Assembly: GCA_022059125.1 (NCBI GenBank)
Contig: JAEUWY010000019.1
Span: 124,001-188,000, forward strand
Direction of reading: 5' to 3'
DNA: 64,000 nucleotides
From: Corynespora cassiicola
Taxonomy: Eukaryota; Ascomycota; Dothideomycetes; Pleosporales; Corynesporascaceae
Part shown: one piece after another, positions 11,000 through 21,839 of the stretch
How the letters are laid out: every line of letters starts with the position of its first letter
Position numbering within the stretch: position 1 is the stretch's first letter
Position numbers and translations under genes: made by a program
Notes under the pieces: model-generated
Seen by the model: the letters and a program-made list of their open reading frames with translations, nothing else
What the model was told of the DNA's origin: nothing
Database searches by the model: none

Positions 11000-12190
11000 C
11001 GTAGACGCCCACATGCGTGCGCGTGAGCTTTCGAGTAGTAGGCTCTCCCATCAGCCTCCAAGCCACAAGCAGTGTGGCGTATACGGTGCAGGCGTAGCGG
11101 CTTGACCGACCAGCGCAAATACTATACCGGTAGTAAGCTGGTCTCGCTCTTGATTGGGGAAACCACGATGCGGGGCCATCCCGCAGGCCGAGGTGCCACC
11201 TCGGCGCTACTCTCGACCGCCCGGGGGACAAGGGGGATTTGTAGAGACTTCCGCCGCCTGAACGCACGCTCGATTGCTGGGAACCGCCGGATGCACTCGC
11301 CAAGTGTCCAGCCGTTGAGGTGGTGGTTGATCGTTGAGCTGCTCGCCGATACTGGCCCTAAGCGCGACCTTGATGAAGCGCTGCGCTCTGCTTTGTTGCA
11401 GCTGCTCGAAACAGCGGCGAAGACGCTCGTCGACTATGCCGATGAGGCTGCTTTGTAGAACGACGTCGTTGGTCTCGCGCAGGGTAATCGCCTAAGCCTC
11501 GCTCGCCTGGCGGAACACGAACTTGTAGAGCACAGCGAAGACGAGCCTGGATTTGAAGACTGCGACCAAGTCAGCATGTTGGTGTTGCGGGAGGAGTGGG
11601 CAACTGTTTAGCAGTAGACTGGACGCAAGCATGGGCGCTATAGACCTCGCCAGCTGCTCCGACGACGCGACGTGTGCTGGAAAGCTGGACAGATGCTCGG
11701 CCGCGTCGGGCGCGACGGGCTTGTTAACTTGGGACGCCCTGACGAAGTTGCACGGGTGGTTAGGGGGGGCGTCCGCAAAATGCGCGCTTGCGCTTTGTCG
11801 AAAGGCAGCGAAGTGGGTTGCAGAAAACAGCAGTCGGCCGTTCTCTCGGCTCTTCCGCATCGGGTCCAACTGCCTTGTAATGCGCTCTTTCAGACGCTGG
11901 TGGCGAGCCTCAGCAGACAGGGTTGCAACAACATTAATGGCCGACAGCTGCTGGCACGGATCGTTCGCCGCCGCGTCTCTTAGCACATCCAGAAAAGCCC
12001 GTTTGGCTTTCTCTCTAGCGTCCGCCCCAGGAGGCAACTTGCTAGCTACTACGACCACGCTCGGGAGCGCAGTTTTCGGAAGAGTGGGCGAGCGGCTCTT
12101 GTCCAGCCACAGGACTAGGTAGTGCCCAGTCTATGCGAAGCCGCCGAGGTCGTCTGCGAAGGGAGAAAACAGGCCTGCATAGACGTCGTG
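11000..12190 (-). pseudogene. Relic of a patatin-like phospholipase gene (FabD/lysophospholipase-like)
   Basis: Read on the minus strand from about 12190, the sequence gives FADDLGGFA, a TAG, then LVLWLDKSRSPTLPKTALPS, VVVVASKLPPGADAREKA and a 188-residue open stretch containing LLFSATHFAAF, ending in TGA or TAG near 11492. Beyond it DVVLQSSLIGIVDERL and, in another frame, LNGWTLGECIRRFPAIERAFR can be read. From memory this order matches the region preceding the patatin domain, and its first strands, in large fungal FabD/lysophospholipase-like proteins, but I could not run a search. Frame changes and stops show it is not functional. The block is much richer in GC than its flanks. Confidence 0.4.
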
Positions 12191-12239
12191 CGTGGTCGGT
12201 CGGTGAAGGGGGGGAGGGGTTCAGTTGGAGGTGCACTTC

Positions 12240-12990
12240 AGCCTGCGACGGACTTTTCCGCATCACCGATCAGTACAAAAAGACTCAGGTGTTGCGTGTC
12301 TGGATAGGGGAGGCCGAGGCCGAGGAGAACAGGCTTGCCATGTTGTGTGCTGAGACGGAGCCAGTCCGTGTGATGGCAGGGCTTTATGGTAGTCTCCTTC
12401 CAGTGGTTCTCAACGAGCTCAAATTTGCCTTCCAGAAGGAAATCCCGCCCTGTGACGATTGGACTGCGGTTCGAATACACGAGCTGATGGTCAATGTGGT
12501 CGCTCGAATTTTCGCGAGACTCTTCGTTGGACCTGCCTTGTGCAGAAACGATGAATGGCTTCAGATCAGTATCCTCTTCACTCGAAACTTGTCCATCACG
12601 CCGAACATCCTTCGTTTGCTCCCAGCAGGGGTACGACCTAGAACCGCTGCGCGTCGAGATAAGGACGGTACTTCGCGAAGACGGCGGCATCAAGAAAACG
12701 ACATTGAACAAGTTGCGCAAACTAGACAGTTTCTTGAAGGAATCGCAAAGGATGCATCCAATGCTTGCTTGTGAGTCTAACAGCAAGCGAACGGGGCGCT
12801 TTTTCGCCAGCAACGAGATCAAGTTGATTCTTGTGTTCTTGCTCCTGCAGTACGACTTCGACTATCCGAAAGGGCAACAAAGACCTACGAGCTTCTGCTA
12901 TGATGAGTCCATGGTACCAGATACCAATACACAGATTTTGGTCAGAAAGAGACGAGTCGAGGAAGATTTGAGACATATCATTGTAGGATA
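12240..12990 (+). pseudogene. Cytochrome P450 relic with internal deletions
   Basis: The frame at 12241-12640 carries the middle of a fungal microsomal P450 (FAFQKEIPPCDDWTAV, VARIFARLFVGPALCRND, LFTRNLSITPNI). After a frame change near 12620 the sequence jumps to the K-helix (EPLRVEIRTVLREDGG, KLDSFLKESQR, with E-x-x-R intact) and then straight to GRFFASNEIKLILVFLLLQY, the helix that follows the heme loop. The membrane anchor, the I-helix and the heme-binding cysteine loop are all missing, so no active enzyme is possible. Similarity is to monooxygenases often found in secondary-metabolite clusters. Confidence 0.75.
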
Positions 12991-13473
12991 GCAGAAAGCT
13001 CAGGGCAGGGCGGATACCTCCATATAAAAGCTGTTTATTAGGCAGCAGCCTCATATCTGCAGCGCGGCTTCCAGAAATCTTAGCCTCTTGTATATATCTC
13101 CTTTACCTTGGCGGGCATCAGATCTTTACAGTTTTCTCTCATATGTTAAAAAATGTATTTGAAAAAATTATATGAAGGGCCATACAATTCAACGCAGGAT
13201 ATATAAGGAAACAAAATACGACCCAAATCGGGCCCCTTCATCCTATAACACGAAATGGATTCATTTATAACAGCATGTATAGATTTGAAAGAAAGAAATA
13301 AAGCACAATTGAGCTACTGTAGGGTTGCGAATTCTATAGTACCCTACCCGCTTTTATTCATGTACCGGAAAAGGATGGGTTCAGCTGCCATATCGTTTTC
13401 TACCTTGCTAGATACATTATCAGCATGTCTACTAGTGATGAATATCACCACCGCCAGAAATTTTCCATGCACT
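12991..13473. other. Intergenic
   Basis: AT-rich spacer between the P450 relic and the 3' end of the minus-strand hydrolase gene. A short frame at 13255-13497 has no protein-like features. Confidence 0.5.
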
Positions 13474-15040
13474 TCAGTACTTTGGCTTAAACGGTAAGGT
13501 CTGCATCTGCTTCACCGGATCCGCATCAATCCCAAACAGAGTATACAACCACCTTATGATGATGAAAAAGCTCATCGGCTCGCCCATATGTTTCACGCCA
13601 TCCACAAACCTCGCCTCTTTGGGCGCTCCATGTTGCAGGGCAAGGTAATAGTCATCGATGGGGAAGATTTCGTCGTCAGTGCCGTTGACGAGAAGCAGGC
13701 GCGCGCACGTCGGCCTGTCGAGAGTGCCGTCGTTGAGCAAGCTGAACTTGGATGAGGCTTCCGATTTGAATGCCTCAACTGAGGAGTAGCCCCACTTATG
13801 GGCCAGTGTGTCGGCGAGATCAAAGGGATATTCGAGGTGGTTTACGTGATCCAGCCATTCGCGGTCAAACATGTGACTGGGCAGTTTGAGTCAGCATACC
13901 ATTTGCATGCTCCGAATTCGGCCGTTAATTGTGGCGAATTCACAGAAAGAGCGGGGGAAATAGGGAAAGGGATTCACATACTGGCACCCGCCGCCCAGCG
14001 CAACAACACCCGCCAACTTGTCCTTGTGCGTATGCGCCACCCGGATGGCATAATACCCGCCCGTCGAAAACGCCCAGATAGCCACCTTCTTCGCGTCGAT
14101 GGCTTGCTGCTGCTCTACCCAGTCGAACAGGGAGCTGTACAGGCGGTCCGGGGAGGTCGGGTCGTTGGCAGCGGCAGGGCAGTCGCCGGTACCAGGGATC
14201 TCGAGCACGAGGGTTGCGACACCGAGTTGGCGCCAGCCCTCCATCCAGACGGCGAGCTCGGTGCGGTATCCATCCAGGCCGGTGAAGATAATGACGAGGG
14301 GGGCTGGGGAGGAAGACGAGGCCTCTGAGGGGACGAGGTGGTAGGCTGGGATCTTGGTGCCCTCATGGGGTAGGCCATGGGCGTGGGGGATTTCGACTTC
14401 GTGGACTGGGTGAGGTCGGAGACTATAGTGGGTACATGGTCAGCGGAGTTCCATACGCTGGGCATGACCACCTGGAATATGGATGTCACGTGATTACAGC
14501 AGCAATAGTATACGCACCCTAAGCCCTTCAGGCAAACCTTTTTTCCTTCCTCCCAAGCTTTCCCCTGAACTTCGCTCCTAGGTGCTGGAAATCGGCTGAT
14601 TCTGTACACGGCGCTCGAACGCAGATAGTACTCGCTGGCCTTTTCAATCTCTCCGTTTGCTTCCGCCTCTTTTGCGATTCCCGCCAGATTCTCCGCTTGT
14701 GGGAAGAATGCTGAAGCATACGCATCCCAATCATAAGGTTCTTTCATGCCTTGTGCGCTCAAAGCATCAACAACAGGGAGAAAGTCCTTGGCCGTGCCGA
14801 ACATGAATGGGTAGACGCCCATCTCAGCCTGGAAGCAATGAATTAGCGTTTGAGGTCTATCGACGATGGTAGAACTATCATGTACTTCATTCAAATGGTA
14901 TCATAAAAAACGATAAAGAAACAGAAGATACGTACTGGAACCCTCCATTTTGTCTCCCAGAGCCTCGCAAAACTCTCGTGGTGAGGTGCCTTTTTAGTCA
15001 AGTTGTCCTGAATAAAAAACTTCCCGCCTGGTGCCGCCAT
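13474..15040 (-). CDS. Alpha/beta hydrolase, Ayg1-like
   Basis: Four exons (15040-14936, 14828-14518, 14422-13982, 13876-13474) join in frame to 419 residues, close to the usual length of about 400 for this family. Ayg1-type hydrolases shorten polyketide chains in pigment or metabolite pathways; other members have unknown substrates. The N-terminus has FARLWETKW and YPFMFG; the nucleophile elbow is AIWAFSTGGYYAIRVAHT; the acid lies in LLVNGTDDEIFPIDDYY and the histidine in GVKHMGEP. The 13877-13981 intron was placed because it restores the family stretch GGGCHHMFDREWL; the 14423-14517 intron joins KGLG to LRPHPVHEVEIPH. No polyketide synthase lies in the window, so a role in melanin is not implied by context. 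Specific substrate unknown. Confidence 0.85.
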
Positions 15041-16104
15041 CTTGTGCCGATCTTTTTGATATCTAATAGACTGTGTATAGTGCAGGGTTATGCGGTTGGT
15101 ACGTCTCCTTCTCTTTTTCTAATTCTTTGCTGTCTGTGAGGCTTACTCCGCGAACTTGTATTGTGCTTCTGGTGGCTGATTGAAAATTCCACAATTCTTC
15201 GATGTTAAGAATCTATTTCCAGAATTCCAGCAGTGGCGTTGATATATGGAATTGCTGCAAGGGTTCAGCTTCGGCATGCAGCTCGGTAGCGGGCGGGCCG
15301 TAGGTGATGGGGTTCCAGAATTCCGCGCGGGGATCCGAAGGATGCCAAGACCACAGACTTCACCCCGCGAGACAGCGGACTAGGTAGTCTGCCATCACGA
15401 AACAGAGTGGTGGGGCTCTTTCGAATGATTTAGCCGCCTGGATCTAGGATTAGCGCATTGAAGAGATTTCCTCACCTTCTAAGGACTGATAGTAGGTCGA
15501 GGTCGGATTTGCCAGCTTACTGGGTGGCCGCACGATCGCGTTTTCTTGTACTGCCCTCTCAAGAGAGAGAGCACGCCACAAATAAAGTCCACAAAAAGGC
15601 GCCCCCATGCCCTGAGTACACAGAAAAGACATAGAAGGCCCAGGAATCGAACCAATGAGCCTCGCAAGTCGAAATTGGGTGACCGCACAGATGGTGTGAG
15701 AATGTTTAGTGTAACGTTTGTCAATTTTCTGGGCTACCCTCCCTATTCAAGTTATCTAGATTGAAAAAAAAGCTTTTGATCTTTTGTGCAAAAAGGACAA
15801 CAGGAGCACAAAGCGGTAATCCATATCTACGAGCTGGGCGGAAGCGCTCGTAGACAAAACAACGACGGCAGGTGATTCCAAAGTATGATGATCAAACTCC
15901 ACAAATTATGCCCAAGACAGAAAATGAGTATACATTGTCATTTAACCATTTAATTCCCTAATCTTGTGAACTCTTGGGTATCATGCATGGATACCAAATA
16001 CCGCACGCCGTTAAACCCTAGGATGTCATGCATGGGCAATCAAAGAACCAGCCCCTTTCAGATTCAGCCTGATGATATCCACCGTGTTCCATCTGTTTGA
16101 CTCC
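15041..16104. other. Intergenic, possible promoter of the Ayg1-like gene
   Basis: The first few hundred bases are the likely promoter of the minus-strand hydrolase. A T-arm-like string near 15645 does not fold into a tRNA. No gene seen. Confidence 0.5.
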
Positions 16105-17014
16105 CTAATGGCCATCATAGGGTTCAATGATTCGAACGTACGGCGGGATAACGGCATTGATCATATGGCGATCTTCCCTGTGCGTGAAGGTGATGGTCTC
16201 AAGGTTAGGCAGACGGTTCATGAGACGCTCGCCGTCATCGCCCACGTAACCCCGAGCACGAGACTTCTTGAAGATCTTGCCGTGGACTTCAACTTGGATA
16301 TTACCCTCGACGTAAAAGTGCTTGCAGTATCCTCCGATAGCGCTCAGTGCCGACTGAATGACGTCGGCCTCCACGTACTGGATCTCGCGGTTAACAAGGA
16401 GGCACTCGAACACAGTAGTGTCGGCGAGTGGCTTCTCACCCTTCCACAAAGGTGACATGTGGAAGAGGTTCCATGGAGTGAGAGGGAGGTACTTGTGGCC
16501 CTCGATGGTTGTGAGCCAACTAGGAATCAGATGGTCAAGCTCCGGCTTGTCTGCCAGTGTGGCTCGGCGGGATATCTGGAAACGTGGCGGCGTAGTCTTG
16601 CCATCACCGAGGGCTGATACCTCCTTGGGAGGATGCCCAGTGGTTCCGCGGCGGGAGATACCTAATAGCCCAAATATTAGTAGATGCATCATGAGGAACA
16701 TCAACCCTTACTCACCGGAGCTACCGAACCAGGGGCTACCGGGGCTATCAAGGCGAAAGAGTGAAAAATCAGGACCGTCATATTCAGGAATAGGCTCTGT
16801 GATGATGTCAGTAAATCGATGGAAGCACCTCCCCATAAGACCTACCACGCTTGAGAGCTCGGCGAGGGATACCGGGATGTCCATAGGGCGGTGGTGCATC
16901 TTCTTCACCATCGAAGAGCTGCGAAAATGAAAGCTTGTAATTCAGCCTGGAAGAAAATGACGGTGCCCTCGTACGTGAACCGGCAGTGGTTTGGCTGTCT
17001 GGTGGGCTGGACAT
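16105..17014 (-). CDS. Hypothetical protein
   Basis: Three exons (17014-16846, 16796-16716, 16661-16105) with GT-AG introns of 49 and 54 bp give an uninterrupted 268-residue protein. The N-terminal 55 residues are Ser-, Pro- and Arg-rich and probably disordered; the C-terminal 150 residues are globular, with WNLFHMSPLWKGEKPLADTT, VFECLLVNREIQYVEADV and LPNLETITFTHREDRHM. The last string resembles the leucine-rich part of fungal F-box-like hypothetical proteins, but no F-box is seen. No signal peptide or membrane segment. The start at 17014 is the first ATG in the spliced frame. Function not known. Confidence 0.65.
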
Positions 17015-18958
17015 GGCAATCGACTTCCACAGACGTGTCTCTGTGGGTTATACGCGGAAGTGTCAGCCTAGCTCTACCTCGAGATTCCGACAAATGGCTT
17101 TCGAGATTCTCCTTTTGCAAACGCCGTGATAGGAAGCGGAGTCGCTACTGGCCTTTCAACGCGACTGTGACGATAGGAAACCGGTGACCTCTATGCCGTG
17201 AACGAATGGAACGGAGGGTTGGAATAGCAAGAGTTGTATGCAGTTTCATGTTGTGATCATTTGAGTAGAAAAGATGGGCAGTAGGAGTTGGAGCATTTCC
17301 GCCGGGTCTTCGTAGGGCAAACGCTGCGTCGCCGACGCCAAGCGCGTCGCGACGGCAGCGGGATGCAAGTGAAAATAAGTACCATGATGGCTGCTGCCTA
17401 AATGTCGTGTTTCCAATCTTGAATGCAGTTGAAAGCGCCTCGGATTGTTTTTCACTTGTAGAACGAAGGTCTCTGATATTAGTAGATGGGTCCGCTCGGC
17501 ATCATTTGCGTTTTCGTAACCAAGTAGGGTAGTTGGACAATCTCGATATCTCATACCTAGGCACGTTGTAGTATCGCCATATAGGTAACATGCAAGACCT
17601 GAAACGGTAATATAATTTCCTCGGTGGTTTTTATGTTGAGCTCGCTCAGGTACTTGGATGCAGAATGTGCATGTTCACCTGGGCAACTTCACATCGCGTC
17701 ACGTGATGACAAAAACTGTGTTAGCCTTCCAAAGTGAATGGCTGTAGTTATGCATTGCATCTATTTTAAAATATCTAGGTTACGTTAATACGTCTCGTAG
17801 ATAGCGGTTCTGGTGTACTTGAAGCATCGATATGTTCAGGTTGTTTGATTCGAGATAGCCTCTCATGACTTTGTACGTTCGAAGAGGTAAAGCGTATTAC
17901 GAAATTCGTCATTGAATCTGTATTAAAGAAAATCTCATTCTTACTTTGACAGGGAAAATGGCATATTTCTGTAGCCTATGCGGGTGTTAGCTGATGTAGC
18001 TAAATGACGAGTTGCCGCACAAAATTTGGGATAGTAGGTTTTTCAGAAGGGGAATCCAAATTTATTCAGTCATCTGAGATCAGAAACACTGACTGATAGG
18101 ATACACATCATTTAAGATTGCTTTGAGAGATGGTCAAACTTACAATGCATTACAAAAGGGCTCACATGACTGGAATATTTAGTATATCTTCCACCGACCT
18201 CCAATCGAAAGGAAGCAAGGTGTTATGCGAGGAGCATCAGAATGGTATTAGTGTTTCCGTGTTGCGGAGTCACAACACTTCTTGTTGTAAGGCGTCAATA
18301 CCGCTCTTCCGCGACGACAGGACAATATGTTAAAAGGGGCGAAATGAAAGGAGGCAGAGTGATTGTTCTTGCTTACTGAGACGACTATGAGGGGTGATAT
18401 GCAATTTGATGGATTTGGGCTCATTCACTGATTCAAAATACCCCATCTGATCGTCCGAGTAAGCAAAAGCCAAAGAGTGAGGTGTAAGAAACATGGAGCA
18501 CACAGGACTGAAGACTCTGAGTTGTAACAAGACACTAAAGTTGCGGTATGATGTCACAGCCGTATGATCTCTCCATGAGTGGCTGTCACAGGTTGATCGG
18601 ACCAGATATATGGAGAAACAATGTAGTACGTAATAGGTCGGCGTTGGGTTCCGAAGCTTTGCGCAGGGATGAATGCGCTAGCCAGGAACGAGGGGCCTGA
18701 TCGAATCCGAGGACCCGAAGTTATATTGCGACCAGCATGCCAACATCAAAGTTCTCCGCTACACCAACGACCATCACGAACTCATATATCCAATTGTCGC
18801 AAATTCTCTTATTGCCCCGGCTGCGGCCACGCTAATCCCTTGGCTGATGGAGAACCTTTCCTCGCCTTGCATAAAAGCTATGTAGATCGGCCTACGGGTT
18901 ATAATTTGCGACAGTCCCATAACATTATGAACAAGCATGAAGTTTCCACAAAACGCCC
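17015..18958. other. Intergenic, no gene seen
   Basis: Nearly 2 kb of mixed composition. Short open frames on both strands (for example 17246-17554 minus) show no domain, signal peptide or plausible splicing to neighbours. Confidence 0.45.
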
Positions 18959-19457
18959 TCAACGCCCGCGTACTCCATCCTTGTCTACGCATACGGCTTC
19001 AAGGTTATTCCCCTGTGAGTCTATCAAGTAGGCGGCATAGTAGGGTTGACGGCTCATGTTTTCTCGAATCCCAGGCTTTCCATTGTCTTTCGCATCGTTG
19101 TCTCTAATAGTTGTCAGCTTAGTCCAAGATTCGTGGCGGTACTTATTACAGTCCAATCTTGTAGAACTCTTCAACCGCCTCATTATCTGCTCTTATCAGC
19201 TATACTTCGTACGATGGTGATCTTGGAGTCAACTTACTGGGTGCATCGATTGCAATGTGCATAGGGTAAGGCTTGTGGTCATCCGGTACAGATTGCAGCC
19301 AGAGGTAAGGATAGTCGCTCCCAAGTCCCACTGTATTTCCTTCAAACGCGTTGATCATCTCTGTATAACCCAGAGGCGCCAGCGCTTTCTTGTAAAAGGA
19401 CAACATTGTAGACATGCGACGGGCATTGACATAGACAAAGATGTGATTGATGGTCAT
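18959..19457 (-). CDS. VOC superfamily protein (glyoxalase/dioxygenase-like)
   Basis: Three exons (19457-19238, 19186-19150, 19103-18959) join to 133 residues, typical for a single-unit VOC protein. The first beta-alpha-beta unit begins MTINHIFVYVNARRMSTMLS with FYKKALAPLGY; the last strand region reads DNGKPGIRE, PYYAAYLIDSQGNNLEAVC, the characteristic C-terminal VOC signature. The 37-bp middle exon (EAVEEFYKIGL) fits the alpha helix expected there. Relatives include glyoxalase I and bleomycin-resistance-like folds, mostly of unknown substrate in fungi. The likely metal ligands are the first His (HIFVYV), the HIAI histidine near residue 69 and the late Glu (NLEAVC), as in metal-binding members. 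Likely cytosolic. Confidence 0.82.
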
Positions 19458-20125
19458 GTTTCTCGGTGTCTATGAACGACCAAGGTAAGAAACGGGGGCT
19501 TCAGCATATAAAAGTCTAATGAGAACAGCCCAAAGCAACACTCATGTTTCTATCATGCCTCATGTTGGATTATGAGAGTTTGACTGTTCTGCGCCGACAA
19601 CCAAATGCGATCTAGAATATATACCCGGAATTCCGAACATGCCGAGCATCTGCCGCTCCTACTCATCTTCATGCCGGATGCCTGGAGTGGAAGCTGGAAT
19701 CGATTCTTGGTACAACCTGAGGACTATTTTGCTTGGTAATCCACGTGGTCTTATCAATCATTTAGGCTCCAGCATCGGAGTCGGAAATAGTTGGAGGAGA
19801 GTGGTGAATGGAGGGACATATATATATATGGCCCAATGAGGATTAGGGCGGTATTTGTCAGCACTCTGTCCCTCCGCAATTCGTCCTCAGCACTGCAATC
19901 ATCCCACGTTTCATCTGTCCTCGCTCTGCCTTGTGATGCCTTTCTCTCTATCTTGCAATCACTAGTTCCTTTATGATTATGATTCACGTCCATGAACCCC
20001 TTGCGCGCCTTTCACAAGCCATCGCACGCTAAGCAGAAGGGGGGCATTACCAGCATCGGAACTCCGAGACACGCCTTGTTGAGCAACACATCCAATCGGC
20101 AGCTTGTTGACGACTAACCTCGATA
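19458..20125. other. Intergenic between divergent VOC and transcription factor genes
   Basis: This 668-bp gap separates the starts of two divergent genes, so it probably holds both promoters. A short (AT)n run is at about 19820-19830. No coding exon seen. Confidence 0.5.
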
Positions 20126-21839
20126 ATGGACCACAATTGGAAATGCGATATATGCAAGAAGATATTCACACAAAGTCCGATTCCCCACTTATTCCAAAGT
20201 CATGGTTTTGGCTAACGACGCGAAGAATCCTCCCTCGTGAGACACTCCAAGAGATGTACACCGGGTCCTGCGCCGAGCTTACGGCAAAAGTCCTGTCGCC
20301 AGTGTACATCTTCCAAGACGAAATGTGATTTGCAGCGCCCAAAATGCTCGCGCTGTGCGCAACGGGGTACCATGTGCCAATACATTGTGCCCATGACGCG
20401 AGGCACGAGAAAGGCATGTTCCCCTGAAAGAACTAAGGAGGCCGAAAGAGATCACGGCAATACTCCGGCCGTTTTCACCGCCCCAGAATCTGTAGTCAAC
20501 AACTGCACTGGGGTACCGTCCTTTTCCAGGTAGGTTTTTGATAGGTCAGTTGTGGATCTGGAAAGGCCGCTGACTAGCATAGCACGAGCATCCAAATGGA
20601 CTTTGACGCACCAGTATCTGCACCTTTTGATCTATGCAACACTCTAGACGATAACTCACCAGTCACCAACATGTTACAGGGTAGAGGTGCATTTCCCAGT
20701 CTTACGTGGCCCTTTCCCAATGATCCAATCGCTCCAATCGACGATCCTTGCACACAATATAGCCCAGACTCTTTAGACGCTCCGCTGCTGAGCAATAGCA
20801 CCACGCCTGATAGCACCGAATTCATCCTGGACATTTATGATCCTGGAGATCCTGATCTACTAATTTGGAGATCCGGTGCCTGGTCAGATCCACCACCACT
20901 GGTGAGACGGAGCATGGAGAATCTCCTCTGTGTCATGAAGACGTGGCCGAAGATGCTGGCAAAAGGGCTACAAACACCACCCATGTTTCACTATTCTCAT
21001 ACTATGCCCGAAACTATGCCCGGAATTATGCGCAAACCCATGGCTAATTGCGTTGCTCTTGCAAAAATGTGGGTCGGGCAAAGCACCGGTGCTTGCGAGA
21101 TGGTGAGGCAGGCAATCATGCAAGAGATACGCTCCTTATTCGAGCAGGTACGTATGTGTATGAACTATCTCGTTTTCATACTGACATTTCCAAGTACAAA
21201 GTAGCAGATGAAAGAGAGCTCCTATCGATATTACAATCCCTGGTAATGCTCATTATAATGCTCATGTTCCCAGCGAGGGATCAAGCAGCCGTTTGCCTTC
21301 TTGACCCTGCTTTATTTTTAGCAGTCCAAAAGTTAATCACGTACGCAGCCAGCACAGGACTCATCATTCCGGAAGAGGTCAACAACGAGCGGCCACCGTA
21401 CGAATGTTGGATCCATACTACTGGGAAGCGCCGTGCCTTATTCTGTCTGTATCTGCTCCACTGGTCCTACAGTGTATACCATGGCCTTCGGTCATTTTCA
21501 TGTGCTCAACTGAACTTTATGCCCGCTCCTGCTCCCAAATTTCTCTGGCATGCAGACAGCAAAGAGAAGTGGGGAAAGCTATATGACCGATGGCTAGTGG
21601 AATGGAACTATAACCCTTTTATGATGCGCGAATTCAGGGCAATACTTGCCGGTGCAAGTCTGGAGCCTCGAGCAGAGACGTGGCTTGAAGAGACTGACGA
21701 GCTCGGTATTCTCTTTTTTACAATAGGTATGGCTGTACATCTTGTCCTAATGTTCCTAGCTCACGTACTAGTAAATGCGACACATCGCGAAGAGCCACAG
21801 TTTGAAAGCACTATACCGGTCTTCACATCATTGGAATAG
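20126..21839 (+). CDS. C2HC zinc finger plus Zn2Cys6 transcription factor
   Basis: This is a likely nuclear DNA-binding regulator. Exons 20126-20174, 20226-20529, 20583-21147 and 21195-21839 join in frame to 520 residues. The N-terminus carries a C-X2-C-X12-H-X3-C finger (CDICKKIFTQ ... SSLVRHSKRC) split by the first intron, directly followed by a Zn2Cys6 cluster, C-X2-C-X6-C-X6-C-X2-C-X6-C (CRQCTSSKTKCDL ... CSRC ... C). The C-terminal half (LLSILQSLVMLIIMLMF, RRALFCLYLLHWSYSVYHGL) is the middle-homology type found in fungal regulators. The first intron has a weak GTCCGA donor and an AAG acceptor but a good GCTAAC branch site; without it the frame meets TAA near 20213. Targets are unknown. 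Confidence 0.75.

Noticed and set aside
10715..11014. 99-residue minus-strand frame with four cysteines as a second secreted protein
   Set aside because: No signal peptide, and its upstream half overlaps the decayed patatin-like block.
13474..13890. A 23-bp intron between GTATGC and CCCAG in the hydrolase gene
   Set aside because: Too short for a fungal intron; the 105-bp intron from GTATGT at 13981 restores the conserved GGGCHHMFD stretch.
15630..15665. T-arm-like string (GGTTCGATTCC on the minus strand) suggesting a tRNA
   Set aside because: The flanking five-base stem does not pair and no anticodon or acceptor stems can be drawn.
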